From Acanthornis magna (Eukaryota; Chordata; Aves; Passeriformes; Acanthizidae), in contig JAWUZG010000136.1 of the NCBI GenBank assembly GCA_036785705.1, forward strand, positions 1,798,001 through 1,862,000: DNA of 64,000 nt. Reading direction: 5' to 3'. Position numbers and translations under genes: made by a program. This document shows positions 25,428-37,749 of the stretch, one piece after another. The stretch's first letter is position 1, and every line of letters starts with the position of its first letter. Below the pieces are notes generated by a model. That model had not been told where the DNA came from, made no database searches, and worked only from the letters and a program-made list of their open reading frames with translations.

Positions 25428-28344
25428 ACTGAGTTTGCTTGTTTTCTTGTTTATCAGTTCAGGTTCTGCAGAAGTGTTGAACCCTGCGGTGGAATCCCTG
25501 GGCAGAATCCTCTGCTCTCTGTTACAGAAAGGCCATTCTGTGATCTAATGATCTTACCATGCCTTGGTCTCTGAGTTTCTGCAACAGTCTCTAATAGGAG
25601 TTCACTATGTGGCAAAATTTTGTATGTCAGGCCGTCAAGAACACCAAGAATCCATGAGAATGGAGAGGCCTGGTTGTGTGTGATTAGATATGACAGCTCA
25701 GAAAGCAGCTCTAAGTACCACAGTACTTAGAGCAAGTGCTCACAGGCTTGTTAATCTGGTGCAAAATGTATCATGGAAAATGGAACAGGGCATTTTCAAG
25801 AAGGGAATATGGGACAGGTCTGGTTATTCATTGCTTTGCCCTCGTACTTCTAATTAGTGTGCTCTAAATACGCATTGAAATAACAGTTCGAGATGGAAAT
25901 AAATTTCTCTGTGCACTGTGATGGGGAAAAAACAACAGACCAATACTGGCTGCTGCTGACAGTGATGGCAATAAGACAAAGAAGTTTGAATGTAATATAT
26001 CAACTGATGAGGAAAAGGTGAAAACATGAAAGAATGCTTAAAGAAGACTTTAACAAAAAGAAAGAAAATTTTATTACTGTTTCAATGACTAAATCTATTT
26101 CCAAAGAGTACTGAAGTAATTCTGAAATATTCAAGGGAAAGATTAATTTTAAGCATGAAGAAAGAATAGGAATTATACAAATTATTCTAATACTGAATTG
26201 GGTTCAATGAATTTCTAGTATGTGCATTTTACGGCTAACTACTACTTTATATTTGAAATTTGTGTAGAAATCTCAAATCATACCAAAGTTTTGGACCATT
26301 GTGGCCTCTGAAGAAATAAAAATTCTTTTATCTTTTGCACCTGATGTAGTTTTTACTAATTTTTGTTTGTGTTCAACAGTTTTTTCAGCCTTTTTTTTAC
26401 AGTACCTGAAATTCTTTCAATGTCACAGGAGGCTCAGCAGTGTCCTGGGCAGCACGCACAGCCTGACTCTGGGTGCAGGAGTTTTAGGAAACCTCCACAC
26501 AGCTGAGAAGTTGGCTAAAAAAATTCATTGTCTCCAGTCATAAAAAATGTCACTACATGTGATAGAAGAGGAAGGAAATCGTTCACACCATCAAAATGGA
26601 AAGGAAAACCTTCCTGAGTATAAAATGTGACCATTAATCTTCTCATTCTTTTCCAGCCTTTTTCCTCAGTCTGCTTTGCTAATAATCCTCCCTTAAATCT
26701 CTCTCTCATGTTCAGGAACTGAAATGAGACTGACTTTTTGTGGTAGCTCACCTCTGGTAGTGCTCAGGAGACACAGAGATGTATTTAAATTCAAACTTGG
26801 TGGCGTGTTCGAAGGACAGAATATTAATGGGATATCCAGGCTAAAGGGAATGCAAATAACCATTCTCATTGAGTATTCCCTTATTAAAGTCACATCTAAT
26901 ACTTCCCTAGAGCCACAGCCAAGCTCCTGAGAGCAGGGGTAGGGAAAGAGCAGCTGAGAATTATCCAGGTACTGTGCTAAACTGGCTGGAGGAGCTGGGA
27001 AATAGACGAAGTCATGTGCTCTTAAGGCAGCTACATGTACACACTGCTTAAATTTTAGAAATCAGACTTTCACCTCCAAAACAAATTTGCATCTTAAGGT
27101 ACTAATTCTATCCCTGAAGACAAAATCCCTTCTCTCATACTGGTGTAGCATGATTACACTGACCAGCGTCATGGAGCAAGTAATGTCTGACAAATATACT
27201 GAGAAATAAGTAAGAAAAAAAAATGAATGAGTTATCACATAGAGGCTGCAAGAGGTGGGCAGACTCTCTGAATGAAATCTATAGACATCTCCTGTAAGTA
27301 GTACATAACATTTTAATCTGCTTACATATGTTACATCTCTATTAGGGACAAGAATTTGATTGGATATACATAATTTAGCTGGAGGCAATGCAGAGTCTTT
27401 CATAAGAAGCAAATATTAGTTCTTCTGCCAGTCCTATGTGGGTCTTTAGCACTGGAACTGCACTCTTGCATTAATTTAGGAGATAATTTAAAGTGCGTTT
27501 AATAAGATTCATTACCCTTAAGCAGTACATTAGTTGTTATCACTAATAAATAATCTAAAAAGAAAAAAGAACTCAAAGAATTTATCCAGTTTCATATCCA
27601 ACCTCTTTTCCTAAATGAAAATTTTATTAGTGTAATTGAAGATAGCAGAAAGTACATGATACAAGACAGCTCTGCATAGACAAATTTGGACATTTCACAA
27701 GCTTGCTTTGACTTTAAAATGCACCCTTGCACATTGCAAATGCATCCCTCACAATTTAAAATCTGAGTCACACTGACGGAGCTGAGCAGCTCTGCAGGCT
27801 GAATGTGTCTGGGCTTTCAGGAGCAGTCCCACTCTAGCTGGAGCCATCACAGTGCCTCTTCCCTGCCCTTTCGGGGAGTGGGAGTGAAGGAGACGTCTGT
27901 ACTCCATCAGGTGCTATTTTTATATCTATTATTTTAGGTACAAAATAATCTCAGCATCTGACGATGAGACATTCTCTGGCTTCCAAAAACATCGAAAGCA
28001 TTGATCTATCACATACCCAAAAGAGGCAATAAGTCTTTGTAGCATATGACAGTAAGACTTGCTTTTTAAAAAAGTTTAATTTTCTCTTGGAAAAAGCAAG
28101 TGGAGCTGACCTCTTTCATGAGATAACCTTTGGATCCTCTCCTCATCAGCAGGCTAAGCTTCCTCAATGTTTTGTATGTAGGATTCAGGTTATTCCCCAT
28201 TTGCCTTACTTCTTTCCAAGAAAAGTTCTTCCTCCATCTCTTCTATGCTGATCTCCCCTCTCAGTATCTCTTCATATCCTTTTGTTTGCTAATTAGTTTC
28301 TTCTTTCTACTATAAAGCACCATCACTCTCTTTTTCCTTTTCAG
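25425..28344. other. Unique sequence, no gene seen
   Basis: No interspersed repeat is recognised. The stretch contains the perfect inverted repeat listed at 25708-25733. The last 40 bases (about 28305-28344) are pyrimidine-rich and end in TTTTCAG, a good splice-acceptor signal for the candidate exon that follows. Confidence 0.6.
25708..25733. repeat. Perfect 11-bp inverted repeat with 4-base loop
   Basis: GCTCTAAGTAC, loop CACA, then GTACTTAGAGC. The two arms pair perfectly. An outer AGCA/TGCT pair could extend the stem past a bulge. The DNA around it is not otherwise repetitive. Confidence 0.85.
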
Positions 28345-28544
28345 GATCCGATGTGCCTCAGCAATCTGTGTCCCAAGGGCTGTTCAGCTGGAACCGAAGC
28401 TCAGCATAAAGTCAGTTTTCAAGCAAAGGGCACCGAATCTTTTGCCTTGTGTGGTTCTTCCAGCGAGTTAAACATGGAATCACTGTTCTGTGTGGACCAG
28501 TGGATGAGAAACCTTTTTGACAAATCACAGCAGAAGCTAGAAAG
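28345..28544 (+). CDS. Candidate internal coding exon, gene unidentified
   Basis: Seen: a long pyrimidine tract ending in CTTTTTCCTTTTCAG, then 200 bases, then the donor AAAG|GTAGGT. Exactly one frame is open across all 66 codons. It begins Asp-Pro-Met-Cys-Leu and ends in an acidic/amphipathic stretch containing CVDQWMRNLFDKSQQKLE. The other two frames have stops. The exon starts at codon phase 0 if it follows a whole codon, and leaves two bases at the donor. A plausible branch site (CTACTATA) lies about 40 bases upstream of the acceptor. Inference: internal exon of a gene with very large introns, because no neighbouring exon is seen. I do not recognise the peptide; it could equally be a non-coding RNA exon or chance. 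The donor is followed by a GT-rich stretch. Confidence 0.4.
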
Positions 28545-28649
28545 GTAGGTGTGTGTGCGTGTGCATGTGTAAACTGATATTTGCCAGAAATATCCAATGA
28601 CTACATTTGCTCTTAAGATTTATTTGTCACAGAGACTTGCACTCAGATG

Positions 28650-28794
28650 AATGCTCCATCCCTGGAGTGTTCCAGGCCGTATTGGACAGGGCTTGGGGCA
28701 ATCTGGTCTAGTGGAAAGTGTCCCTGTCCACGGCAGGGGGGTGGAACAAGCTGACCTTTAAGGTCCTTTCTAACCCAAACCATGCTGTGATTCA
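28650..28794 (+). mobile_element. CR1 LINE fragment, 3' end
   Basis: Short plus-strand CR1 tail: CTCCATCCCTGGAGTGTTCC, GGACAGGGCTTGGGGCAA, GTGTCCCTGTCCACGGCAGG, and CTTTCTAACCCAAACCATGC followed by one TGTGATTC octamer. It lies about 100 bp downstream of the candidate exon, so if that exon is real this copy sits in its intron. Confidence 0.88.
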
Positions 28795-30796
28795 AAACAA
28801 AGCAGATAGGAGAGAGGTTATTCCTTTTACTTCTGCTAATGAACACACCTGAGAGATGGAAGGATCCAAATCAACTCCAATGGGGAGAACAAACCTAGAA
28901 CACCTCTGGTTTTGGTGTGTGTCTTCCTGAAAGAAAGGTATTTGATTCTGATGCTGCTACCTCCTTCTGCAGTTGTCTCTTTGAAGAGAGCCCCACACCT
29001 GCACAGCTGCCGTAGGAGATGTCTAAAGCTTCCAGCAGGTTTAAGCTGTGCTACTTAGATGTATTTCACCAGAAGATAAACACAAAAATGCTCTCATGCC
29101 ATAGATTAGAACCATAAACCGGGGCTATTGGTTGGTATTATACTGCTTTTTGGGGTATCATGAGAACAACTCGATTAAACATCATTACATGCTCCAGTGC
29201 TCCAACAGCTGAAGCCTAATAAGTTCTGAACAAAACAGAGGTTCAAAGCTGTGGATTCCATCAGGAGAACCCAAATTTATGAGGATAAGATTTAGCTGCA
29301 CTTTGAAAATGCAAAAACTGTGCATAAACTGCTTCCCATTGACATAGGAAATGCATATTTATTTATAAAAGAAATTGTGAATACCCAGAAGTTTGGCTAT
29401 TAGTGTCCTCATTTATACCTGCCAACCATTACAGGTGACAGCCAGTGTTTAATGGACAGGCATGTGGAAATCAGGTTTTAGGTGTGATAACATTGTGCAG
29501 CTGTGAATCTCTTGCTGCTGGCGTTGGTTTCTGATACAAATCCCTAAGGTGAAAAATGAGATGCAGTTTCCAGGACATGAGTAAATTTTGATTGTGAATT
29601 ATTCCATTTAGTTGCACAGCTGAAATAGCCATGTGGGGAGAATGTTTTTTGAAGCTCTCTCTCACTGGTTTTCTTGAGACAACATAAATATATTTATAGA
29701 TTTTTTGAGGCTGGAACAAATTTTGCAATTGTTTCATTTCTCCACTTTTAATTAAACAATCCTTCAATTAAATTTCAGTTGGATTACTTGAGGTAAAATA
29801 ATATAAAAATGCTGAGCTCCAAAATGTAATTAATTTAAGTGAGAATTTTTTATCTTTTCCCAGAGTTACAGGATATTGTTCAGAGGAATTATTCATCTAA
29901 TTATAAATATTTTAAACTAACAAGGTCAAGAAAAAAACCCCTTTGTCTTTCCATACTGGGGGAAAAAACTCACACTCCTTCCTCCCTAACACCACCTAGG
30001 ATACACCCAATATCCAAAGTATAAAAAACATATTTATGCAAATAGAAAACAGAAGAAACTGAATGAAAGTAAAATAGAGTTTCAAGAAACTAGAGAATTT
30101 CTTTTTCAGCAGTGCTGCCTTTTGTAGTTTTCTACCAGTGCCTGTCCAGTTTCATTTAGTCTGCCTGCAAAGAAAACCTGCAAGACTTTATACTGTGAGT
30201 ACCCTAAATATCCCAGCAGGAATATTTAGGAGACCAGGAGAATGATCAGCTTGCTGGAAATTCAAGGGCTGTAGCATTTTCACCCCCAGACTTAGAAAGG
30301 GAGGCAGAAATAGCTAAAGGGTTCACAAGGTGTGAAAAAACGAAGGTAAACAGAGAGCACCCTTGGCTGAGCACTTCAAAATGCGTAAAAGCAGAAGATT
30401 ATGAAAAGTAAATATGATATGGTGGCTCTGCACAAAGAAATATTTGTCCCAAGGCCACAAAAAGCATAAAGGTGAGCACAGGTGGGCTCTGACTGCAGGG
30501 GACAGTCACACTGCTATAATAAATGCATCAGCTATAATCCACATTGCAGTGAGAGCAACACACCCCTTCTCTGTGCCATGTTAGCCTAATTCATCCTTCC
30601 TTGAGGTCTGAAGTACCAGTCCCAGCCTGACTTTGTGTATTTGAGGTAGGGATCTGCAATTAGAGCCCAGAGGAGGGTGAAGATGGGTCTACACTCAGCT
30701 GAAACCCAGGGCTATCCAAGAACTGTGGGCTCATGGGTTCCACCTGTGAATAGCAGGGGCCAAGGTCCCTTCTTTGGCCTTCAGGGAGCAGTGAGT
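28795..30796. other. Unique sequence, no gene seen
   Basis: No gene or element recognised. The DNA is AT-rich with ordinary stop density. Confidence 0.6.
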
Positions 30797-30994
30797 GAAT
30801 GGATGGATGGATGGATGGACAGATGGATGGAGGATGGATGGATGAAGGGATGATGGATGGATGGAGGATGGATGGATGGATGGATGGATGGATGGACGGA
30901 TGGACAGATGGATGGATGGATGGATGGATAGGGATGGATGGATGGGTGGATGGATGGGTGGATGGATGGATGGATGGATGATGGATGGATGGAT
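30797..30994. repeat. (TGGA)n tetranucleotide microsatellite
   Basis: About 200 bp of GGAT/TGGA units with scattered variants (GACA, GGGT, GAGG, a 1-base slip near 30933). The overlapping frames (Met-Asp-Gly-Trp repeats on plus, His-Pro-Ser-Ile repeats on minus) are artefacts. The many interruptions suggest it is older than the GGAAA array. Confidence 0.97.
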
Positions 30995-33900
30995 ACAGCC
31001 ACATTTTCTTACACACAGTAGTTTCATGCACAGCAGGTGCTGGGGCTGGGCTATTACAGAAGGTGTGGAGAGCACCAGCTGACAATTATCACAATTGTCA
31101 TGGAGCATGATAACCAAATATGGTCCACACCAGTTCCCCAAAACAGAGCAGAAAGGATCTCCCACACTGCCAAACAGAGCTGGGGCTTGTTTCAGGACTG
31201 GGATTTGCAGGTGCTGCTGGAATGCAAGTGAAAAATGAGGAGATATACATCCTTTTAAGAAACAAGAAAATAGTTTTGCAAATCAATCTCTCTGTATGTC
31301 ATTTATAATAGAGCTTTTGTTCTCTGGAGGAACTCTCTAGCCTTTCCTTGTTCCCAAAGAGACAAAACCAATGGTTCCATTTACACAGGAACTGTGCTTC
31401 AATTTCCTGGAGCACTGCAAAGCTACGCCTACACAGTCTAAAAGCTAAGGGAAATTATATAAAATAAAATATCTTATATCAAAAAAAAGCATAGAAATAT
31501 GTATATTCAGAGAGCAGGTATATTTTTATCGGTCTTTGTCAGGAAATTCCCAGGAAGCAGGACAGTAATACTGATAAACCAGTGCAGAACCAAACATCTG
31601 AATACACAAGAATGAGTCTGAATATGATACTTAAACAAAATAGGAAGACAAAGATGAAACATTACATTTAAATCACAAAATTTTTACTGTGTGACTATGC
31701 AGGGGAAGATTTTATATCAACCAGAGCTTCAGAACGGTTACTTTTCATGCATAAAATTTTGCATGCAACAGATCTCTAATTTCAATGATTGACATTTTGT
31801 GTGCTGTTCTAAATTCAAGTGCATACTGTTCTGTTTACTTTAGAAGATGACAGGGGTTTTGAACAGGTTTTTTACATCTCATCATTCAAAGAAAAAGCCT
31901 AAGGAATTTCATTTATAAAGGAATTAATGGCTGGTACAACTAACAGATAATGTTAACTGACATACCTATAAAGTAAATTGAGAGATTATTTTTCCCCACC
32001 GCATTAAAATATGTTCTGCCTCCTTAAATCAAGAGCTCTGAAACAATTTCAAATGACTCAAAGCTATCTCCACTGACGTAGCTTCTCATCCAGCCATAGA
32101 AATAGATCTGAATTGAATTCTGAACTTGGACTGGGTTGGATCAGTTCTCCTGAAACATCTATGTTCAACTCCTTGAGACTGGGAGAGAGAGACTGGGGGC
32201 AGGACATTCCTCTTTGCTTTTGCCTCCTGTCACCACTGGAAGTCACTATTTTCTCTCAGCTGCAGTAGGAAATAAGAAAGTAGCACTTCATTCCTTTGAA
32301 GAAATACCTTTGCAGCTGCCATAAGTAAGAGCTCTGACAAAGTGACCAAAAGATTTTTAAGGTTTTTAAGGGGGAAAAAAATGATCCTATTGGTCCAGGA
32401 GTGGCTCTCCACTTTTTGTACTCTTGCTCATTACAATGGCCAAGTTTATGTCTTGGGATTTTGCTCCAACAGTTTCTTCTGGTTGGACTTCAGAGGTTTA
32501 AGATCAATGAGTGCTTCAAGTAGGGCCATTCCTAATATACTTATCACTAGTTCTGCTGGAGAGAATCCAAGTGCAGGTGATCAATATATCATAATTGTTG
32601 TACACACAGCTTCTCCTGATTTTTACTTTTTTTTTTCTTCCTTAAGTATGTGCAATTCTACCTTGTCTTTGCTGAGGAGTTCAGAGGTGCTAGTCCAAGG
32701 TTCACAGCCTGCTACGAAAACCTTACGAATTTCACACCTGGCAAGCACTGGCTTTAGTTTTTTGTATCACCTGTGCATCTGACAACTATGAAAGTACAGC
32801 CAAGCCTGTGGGTATGGAGAAATAATCAGCTACAGTAATGCATGTGTGTGCCCTCTCAAAAAAATCAGACCAACATTTAAAAAAAAAAAAAAAGAAAAAA
32901 AAAAAAAGAAAGCTGTTGCTGCCTCTCGTCCAGGTCTGTCAGGTAGTTTTGTAGATATTAATGATATTAACAACTGTTTCCTGGGGGTGGGGCGGTGTTT
33001 GGATATTCTTGTTTGCTTATTTTCCCTCTCACACTATGTTCTTCCCAGCTGTTACTCAGGTTTGAACCATCCTAGTCAAACCCTAGAAAGTGCTGCACTC
33101 ATGTGCTGCCCTTGTTTGTGCTCTTGAAGGATTTTGGAGAGCAAATCTTCTGAACTCTCTGAGGATTAACAATGCTTTCCCCCCATAATCCAGTGCCAAC
33201 CTGTGTTTAATACTGTGGCAATTGGTTTGTTTTGCATTTCATCCTCTTGGGTCTCTCTTCTTGGGCAGCTCTGAATACATTTGATTAATATTGAATAATT
33301 AATTAATTAATAAAAAGTTAATAAATGTGATTTATGTTGATTGAAAGTGTATCATCAGGTCAATATTAGCATATATTTACTTGGACATTTTCCTCAAAAT
33401 TCTGTTCTTTCACAGGAGTTTTTACTTAACAAAGACTTTCTCTAAGATTATTTGCTGCTAACAAAGATTAAAAGAAAGAACCCTCTCTGATCAGAGCCTC
33501 TGAATCTGAGAGAATGTTATTTGTTGAATATGAATTCTAAAAGGGCAGAGATGCTTCGATGCATTTGGGTGTTATCAAACTGCCAAGTATGTAAAGGCTG
33601 GGCCTTTTGCAGGTCTCTGTGAGTTTCTGAGCAGCTTACACATGCTGGAACATACCATTTTTTATATGAATACTACAGGGTGTGAGTTTTTTGTCTCCAG
33701 ACTGGTTTTCTTTGATGGAGACAGATTTAGATATAGATATACCAAAGAACTCTGCATTCCTTGCCTTTACCTCCGCATGGCAGGCAGAATACAGAATATT
33801 GCACCAAAGAGGTGAATGTACCAATACATCTTTAACTATGTGAAATGACCTTGTCACTTCCTTCCCAAAATCTGCTCTTTCTGACAATTGAAACATTGCT

Positions 33901-35899
33901 GCATTCAAACTTTGCTGAGCTTTTTCTGGAGCTGCAGGAACAATGGTTCACCAAAACTTCCCATTTTTTAACAATAAACAGCACACATTTATCTGCTCCT
34001 TTTCACAGGTAGCAGCCTCATTGAGAGTGAGGCCAGCATACTGAAACTATCTCAAAATTCATCATCCTCAGTTTTATTTCTGTCATAAACCAACACATCT
34101 TCTGCCTGGCAGAGGATGCCAAGCAACCCTGGCAGCATCCTAGATTTCTTTTTCAGAATTTTTCTGTTGCTAGAGTGATGCTGACTGGGAGCCAGCTGAC
34201 ACCAGTCCCTTCCAAATATAATGATGAATACAGTTAATTCTTAGATTCTTCCCATGAAAAAGCTGGGGAGGAGAAAGGCCAAGAGGACTTTCAAAGTATG
34301 TAACTTTGGGGGTATTTGGTTTCTGATAAACAAGCTAATATAAGAAGCTTGTTTTATTTCTCCACACACATATGCTAATTTTCTGCTGAGCTTTAGGGCT
34401 TTCATTGCATATGAGTCCTTAAATACTTTTATCTGTCAAATACCTCTCATATATTTCATTCTCTTTTGCTCTTTTTTTACCTTCTCTAGTAGGAGAATAC
34501 AGAGGTCAGAGCCTGTTATTGGAATTGCTGATGTCACAAGTTTGATTTTATATTCTCTTGGCAGCTTTTCTATTCCCATAAAGACATGTGGCTACATCTT
34601 TTCAGTAATTTGTCTTTTTGCTGCTGATGCATTCTTGACCTTGTTTTGCTGTCTGTACAGTGGAAAAACATCAGTCTCTGCATTATATTGTCCCAAGGAC
34701 TTTATTTTTCTCCAGTTCATCTTGATACTGACCACAAACATCCTATGATGTGTTCCTGTATATATTTTCATTTGCCTTGACAAATATCTGTTATTAGACT
34801 AAAAAAATTATTATTGAAATTTTAAGGACCATTTCTGGTTAAGAATGCCAGCATTCTGTTCATGCTAATTTTTTTTTCCTATTATAAAATAAAAAAGGAT
34901 TTGCTGCTACCTGAGGCTAAAATGCCTCGGATAATATTTATTATTCTGGGAAACTGGCATGGTCCTGCACAATGCTCTGCCTTTGCTGTGAACTATATCC
35001 TCTTTCTTCTGCAAAACACAGGTGTCAGCTGTACTTTCTGCTTTACTATAACTTTCACAGATTTTCCATCTCCCTGCCCTACTGAAATTTTCTGGTCTTT
35101 CAATTCTTAGTGTAGTGAATTCAATGGAACTCTTTCCTTATTTCTGTTTTTTTCAATCATTATTATCTGAGATTATCTCCCTTCCTGCTACTTAAAAAAA
35201 AAAAAAAAGAAGAGTAATGTCATTATTTTTTCATTTTTTCCATGCTGGATCATATACCAGTAACTGAAATTGTGCTAATAGGCCAATGTCTCTGGTATCA
35301 GCAATTACCCTCCTCCTTACTCTGTCTCCTTTTACCATTTCCTTTTTGCAATGTTCGGTTCGACTCACCAGAAGAATGACACCTGATAACTCCTTTTGCA
35401 TTTGATCCTTTCATATCTTTTATCATTTCTGTCCATCAAATGGGCATCAAAAATCTTTCCTTTGTTGTAATTTGCTTCTGACTGACAGTTTCAGAGCATA
35501 AGGCTTGTAACTATTAGAACAATTCTGACAAACATCAGACTCTGTTATTATTGGGCAGTTCCCTCTTGAAGCAGAAAACTTCTTCTATCTTGTCTGAATC
35601 CACTAAGGCCAGATGTCCAAAATCTCAAGATTGAAATGCTCCAAGAGCCATTTCCCATATCTGTTCCAGTACTGAAATATCACTTTTAAAAAAAAAACCT
35701 CATGGATCTTTCCCCTCAATTTTTCCCTAGCTTTGTATTCTCGTGTTTCTTGTTGCTCTGAGAGTCTGTGATTTGTTTTGCTTCTCAGATGGAATGAGAC
35801 AAAAGACAGTCATTGACTTGCTCTTCATGAGCTCCCTACCTATTATATCTTCCCCCCATGAGATCTTCCAGTAATGTATTTTCCTTTTAATTTTTCATT
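30995..35899. other. Unique sequence with A/T tracts, no gene seen
   Basis: 4.9 kb with no recognised interspersed element. Tracts are a short TAAT run near 33297-33312 and a 15-base A run at 35194-35208; the A-rich block at 32879 is listed separately. The 146-codon plus-strand frame at 32342-32782 has no known motif and translates through a T-run. Confidence 0.6.
32879..32909. repeat. Interrupted poly(A) tract
   Basis: Two A runs of about 13-15 bases separated by a single G and followed by GAAAG. No recognisable retrotransposed body precedes it. Confidence 0.88.
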
Positions 35900-36020
35900 T
35901 CAATATTTTCAATATTATTCAATAAATTTATTTATTGAATAATTTATTCAATACATATTTATTCATTCAATACAAATTTATTCAATAAATAATACTTCAA
36001 TATTTCAATATCATTCAATA
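35900..36020. repeat. Degenerate ATTCAATA-type AT-rich repeat block
   Basis: Roughly ten variants of TTCAATA/ATTCAAT occur within 120 bases, mixed with their reverse complement TATTGAA. The segment TTCAATAAATTTATTTATTG plus its next two bases is close to a palindrome. There are almost no G or C bases. It has no coding potential. Confidence 0.75.
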
Positions 36021-36660
36021 CTGTCCTCATTTTTTTACATACCATAAAAATACCACTAACTCTCAAAATAATTATCTTGAGAGGGAAAGTCCCCATTTCT
36101 TTCCAGTACTACAAAGACTATATATTCTTACGGACACCAGTAAACTCGTTGACTGATATTTAATCATGTGCATAATCTATCTCAGTTCCCAAACTAATCA
36201 CCTTGGATCAGTTTAGCGTAATCTAAAGGCAGATGTTTTCTTGTTTCTTCATATGGGTACATATAAATCTTCACACCCTATGTGAGAAGTGAGTAAAAAA
36301 AAAGATTTGCCCAAGATACTGTGCCTTTTCCTTGCAACAGTGTATTAACCCCAATTATATATTATCAGTGTAAGCTTTCATGGGGTTTTTTCTAGACTCA
36401 AGGAAGTTTTCGGCTTTTTTTCTCCTGTTAGTCAGTCTTTCCCCTTTCCCTGTCTGATTTCCCCTTTTCCTTTCCTCTTCCCTTTCCTGCCTTAGAACAG
36501 CATTTTTCTAGTTCTTGTTCTTGAGCACCTCAGATTTTAGGTACACTGATGTGGAATTTCACCTTTTCTTCTGCAGAACACCTATGTGTTTTCTTGGCTC
36601 TATGCACAACGTGGCAATTCCTCTTTTGGCAAATGAATTCACAAAGGTCATCTGCATGGG
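36021..36660. other. Unique sequence, pyrimidine-rich stretch, no gene seen
   Basis: No element recognised. Pyrimidines dominate at about 36430-36490. The 180-codon plus-strand frame starting at 36515 is open mainly because it crosses the adjacent T/G repeat. Confidence 0.55.
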
Positions 36661-36895
36661 GGATTTGTTTTGGGTTTTGTTTGTTTGTTTGTTTGTTTGT
36701 TTGTTTGCCTTTTTGGGTTTTGGGGGGTTTTTTGTTTGTTTTTGGGTTTTTTGTTGTTTTTGTTTGGGTTTTTTGTTGTTTTGGGGTTTTTGTATTTGTT
36801 TGTTTGGTTTGGTTTTGTTTGGGTGTTTGTTTTGGTTTTTGTTCATTTTGGGGTTCTTTGGGGTTTTTTTAAACCCCCTTTTTTTTTTTTTTTTA
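36661..36895. repeat. (TTTG)n array grading into T/G-rich low complexity
   Basis: A pure GTTT core of about eight units at 36674-36707 is followed by about 160 bases made almost only of T and G. These include GGG, GGGG and GGGGGG runs separated by T tracts. The block ends with 16 T at 36879-36894. Cys/Phe/Val/Leu-rich plus-strand frames and Lys/Asn/Pro-rich minus-strand frames here are artefacts. Confidence 0.93.
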
Positions 36896-37524
36896 TTCCT
36901 TATGATCATTCCATACCTGTACAACTCAAATGCTTTGTACACAGAACACAGTGTGTTGGGCTCAAAGTCCTGTGCTGGAAAAACATCTGGATTGAATCCC
37001 CTCTTTACTCCCTGTAATTTAGGGGTTTGCTACCAGGATCTCATTTCAAGACTCTAATTAGAAATGGTCTGGAAAAATAAAGAGCTCCAAGGCTAAATAC
37101 AAGATAGCTTGTTCTGCTGCCTATAATGCCATAATTCACCTGCTCCTTTGATGCTTGTAAAATGTTAACCTGTCATGCTTGTTAATTTTTTTTTTTTATT
37201 TTTAATGCACTATAAAATTGCATCTTCCTCAGTATTTTATGCTTTTATTCATGTTTTATGGCAGCGAATAATGCTTGCGAAGTATTATAGGAAGCAGATT
37301 TCTATTTACCTGGCAGGAAGTGTGCTGCACAAGCAGTAACAGCTGCAAAGGGTTTCAGAGACAAGAGGTGTAAAGCTCGTGAAGCTCAAAGGGTTTTTGG
37401 TAGCATCCATGACCTTATTTATCAGCTCTTTTTGCTTTAGGTGCTGTGTAAAACCAGCGTAAAAACTCACCATCCCTTGTTAACAGTGAATCACTGAAAG
37501 AGCGTGTCCTTATTTATTTAGGGA
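36896..37524. other. Unique sequence, no gene seen
   Basis: No gene or element recognised. Confidence 0.55.
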
Positions 37525-37749
37525 ATTTAGGTTAGACATGCGAAAGAGACTTTTCCCTGTGAGGGTGTGAGGCCCTGGCACAGGTGCCCAGAGAAGCTGT
37601 GGCTGCCCCTGGATCCCTGGAAACATCCAAGGACAGGGCTTGGAGCAACCTGGGACAGCGGAAGGTGTCCCTGCCCACGGTGGGGGATTGGAACGTGATG
37701 AGTTTTAATATCCTTTAATATCCACAGAAACCATTCTGTGAGTCTCTGA
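37525..37749 (+). mobile_element. CR1 LINE fragment, 3' end
   Basis: Plus-strand CR1: TTAGGTTAGACATGCGAAAG, GAGGCCCTGGCACAGGTGCC, AGAAGCTGTGGCTGCCCCTG, GGACAGGGCTTGGAGCAACC, and GAAACCATTCTGTGAGTCTC at the end. Compared with its relatives here, it lacks about ten bases before the GGACAGGG segment. It also has a small TTTAATATCC duplication before its tail. Confidence 0.9.

Noticed and set aside
30660..31165. His-Pro-Ser-Ile and Met-Asp-Gly-Trp repeat frames
   Set aside because: They are translations of the TGGA tetranucleotide array.
36515..37057. 180-codon Cys/Phe/Leu-rich frame resembling a membrane protein
   Set aside because: Most of its length is the T/G-rich simple repeat; hydrophobicity follows from T-rich codons.
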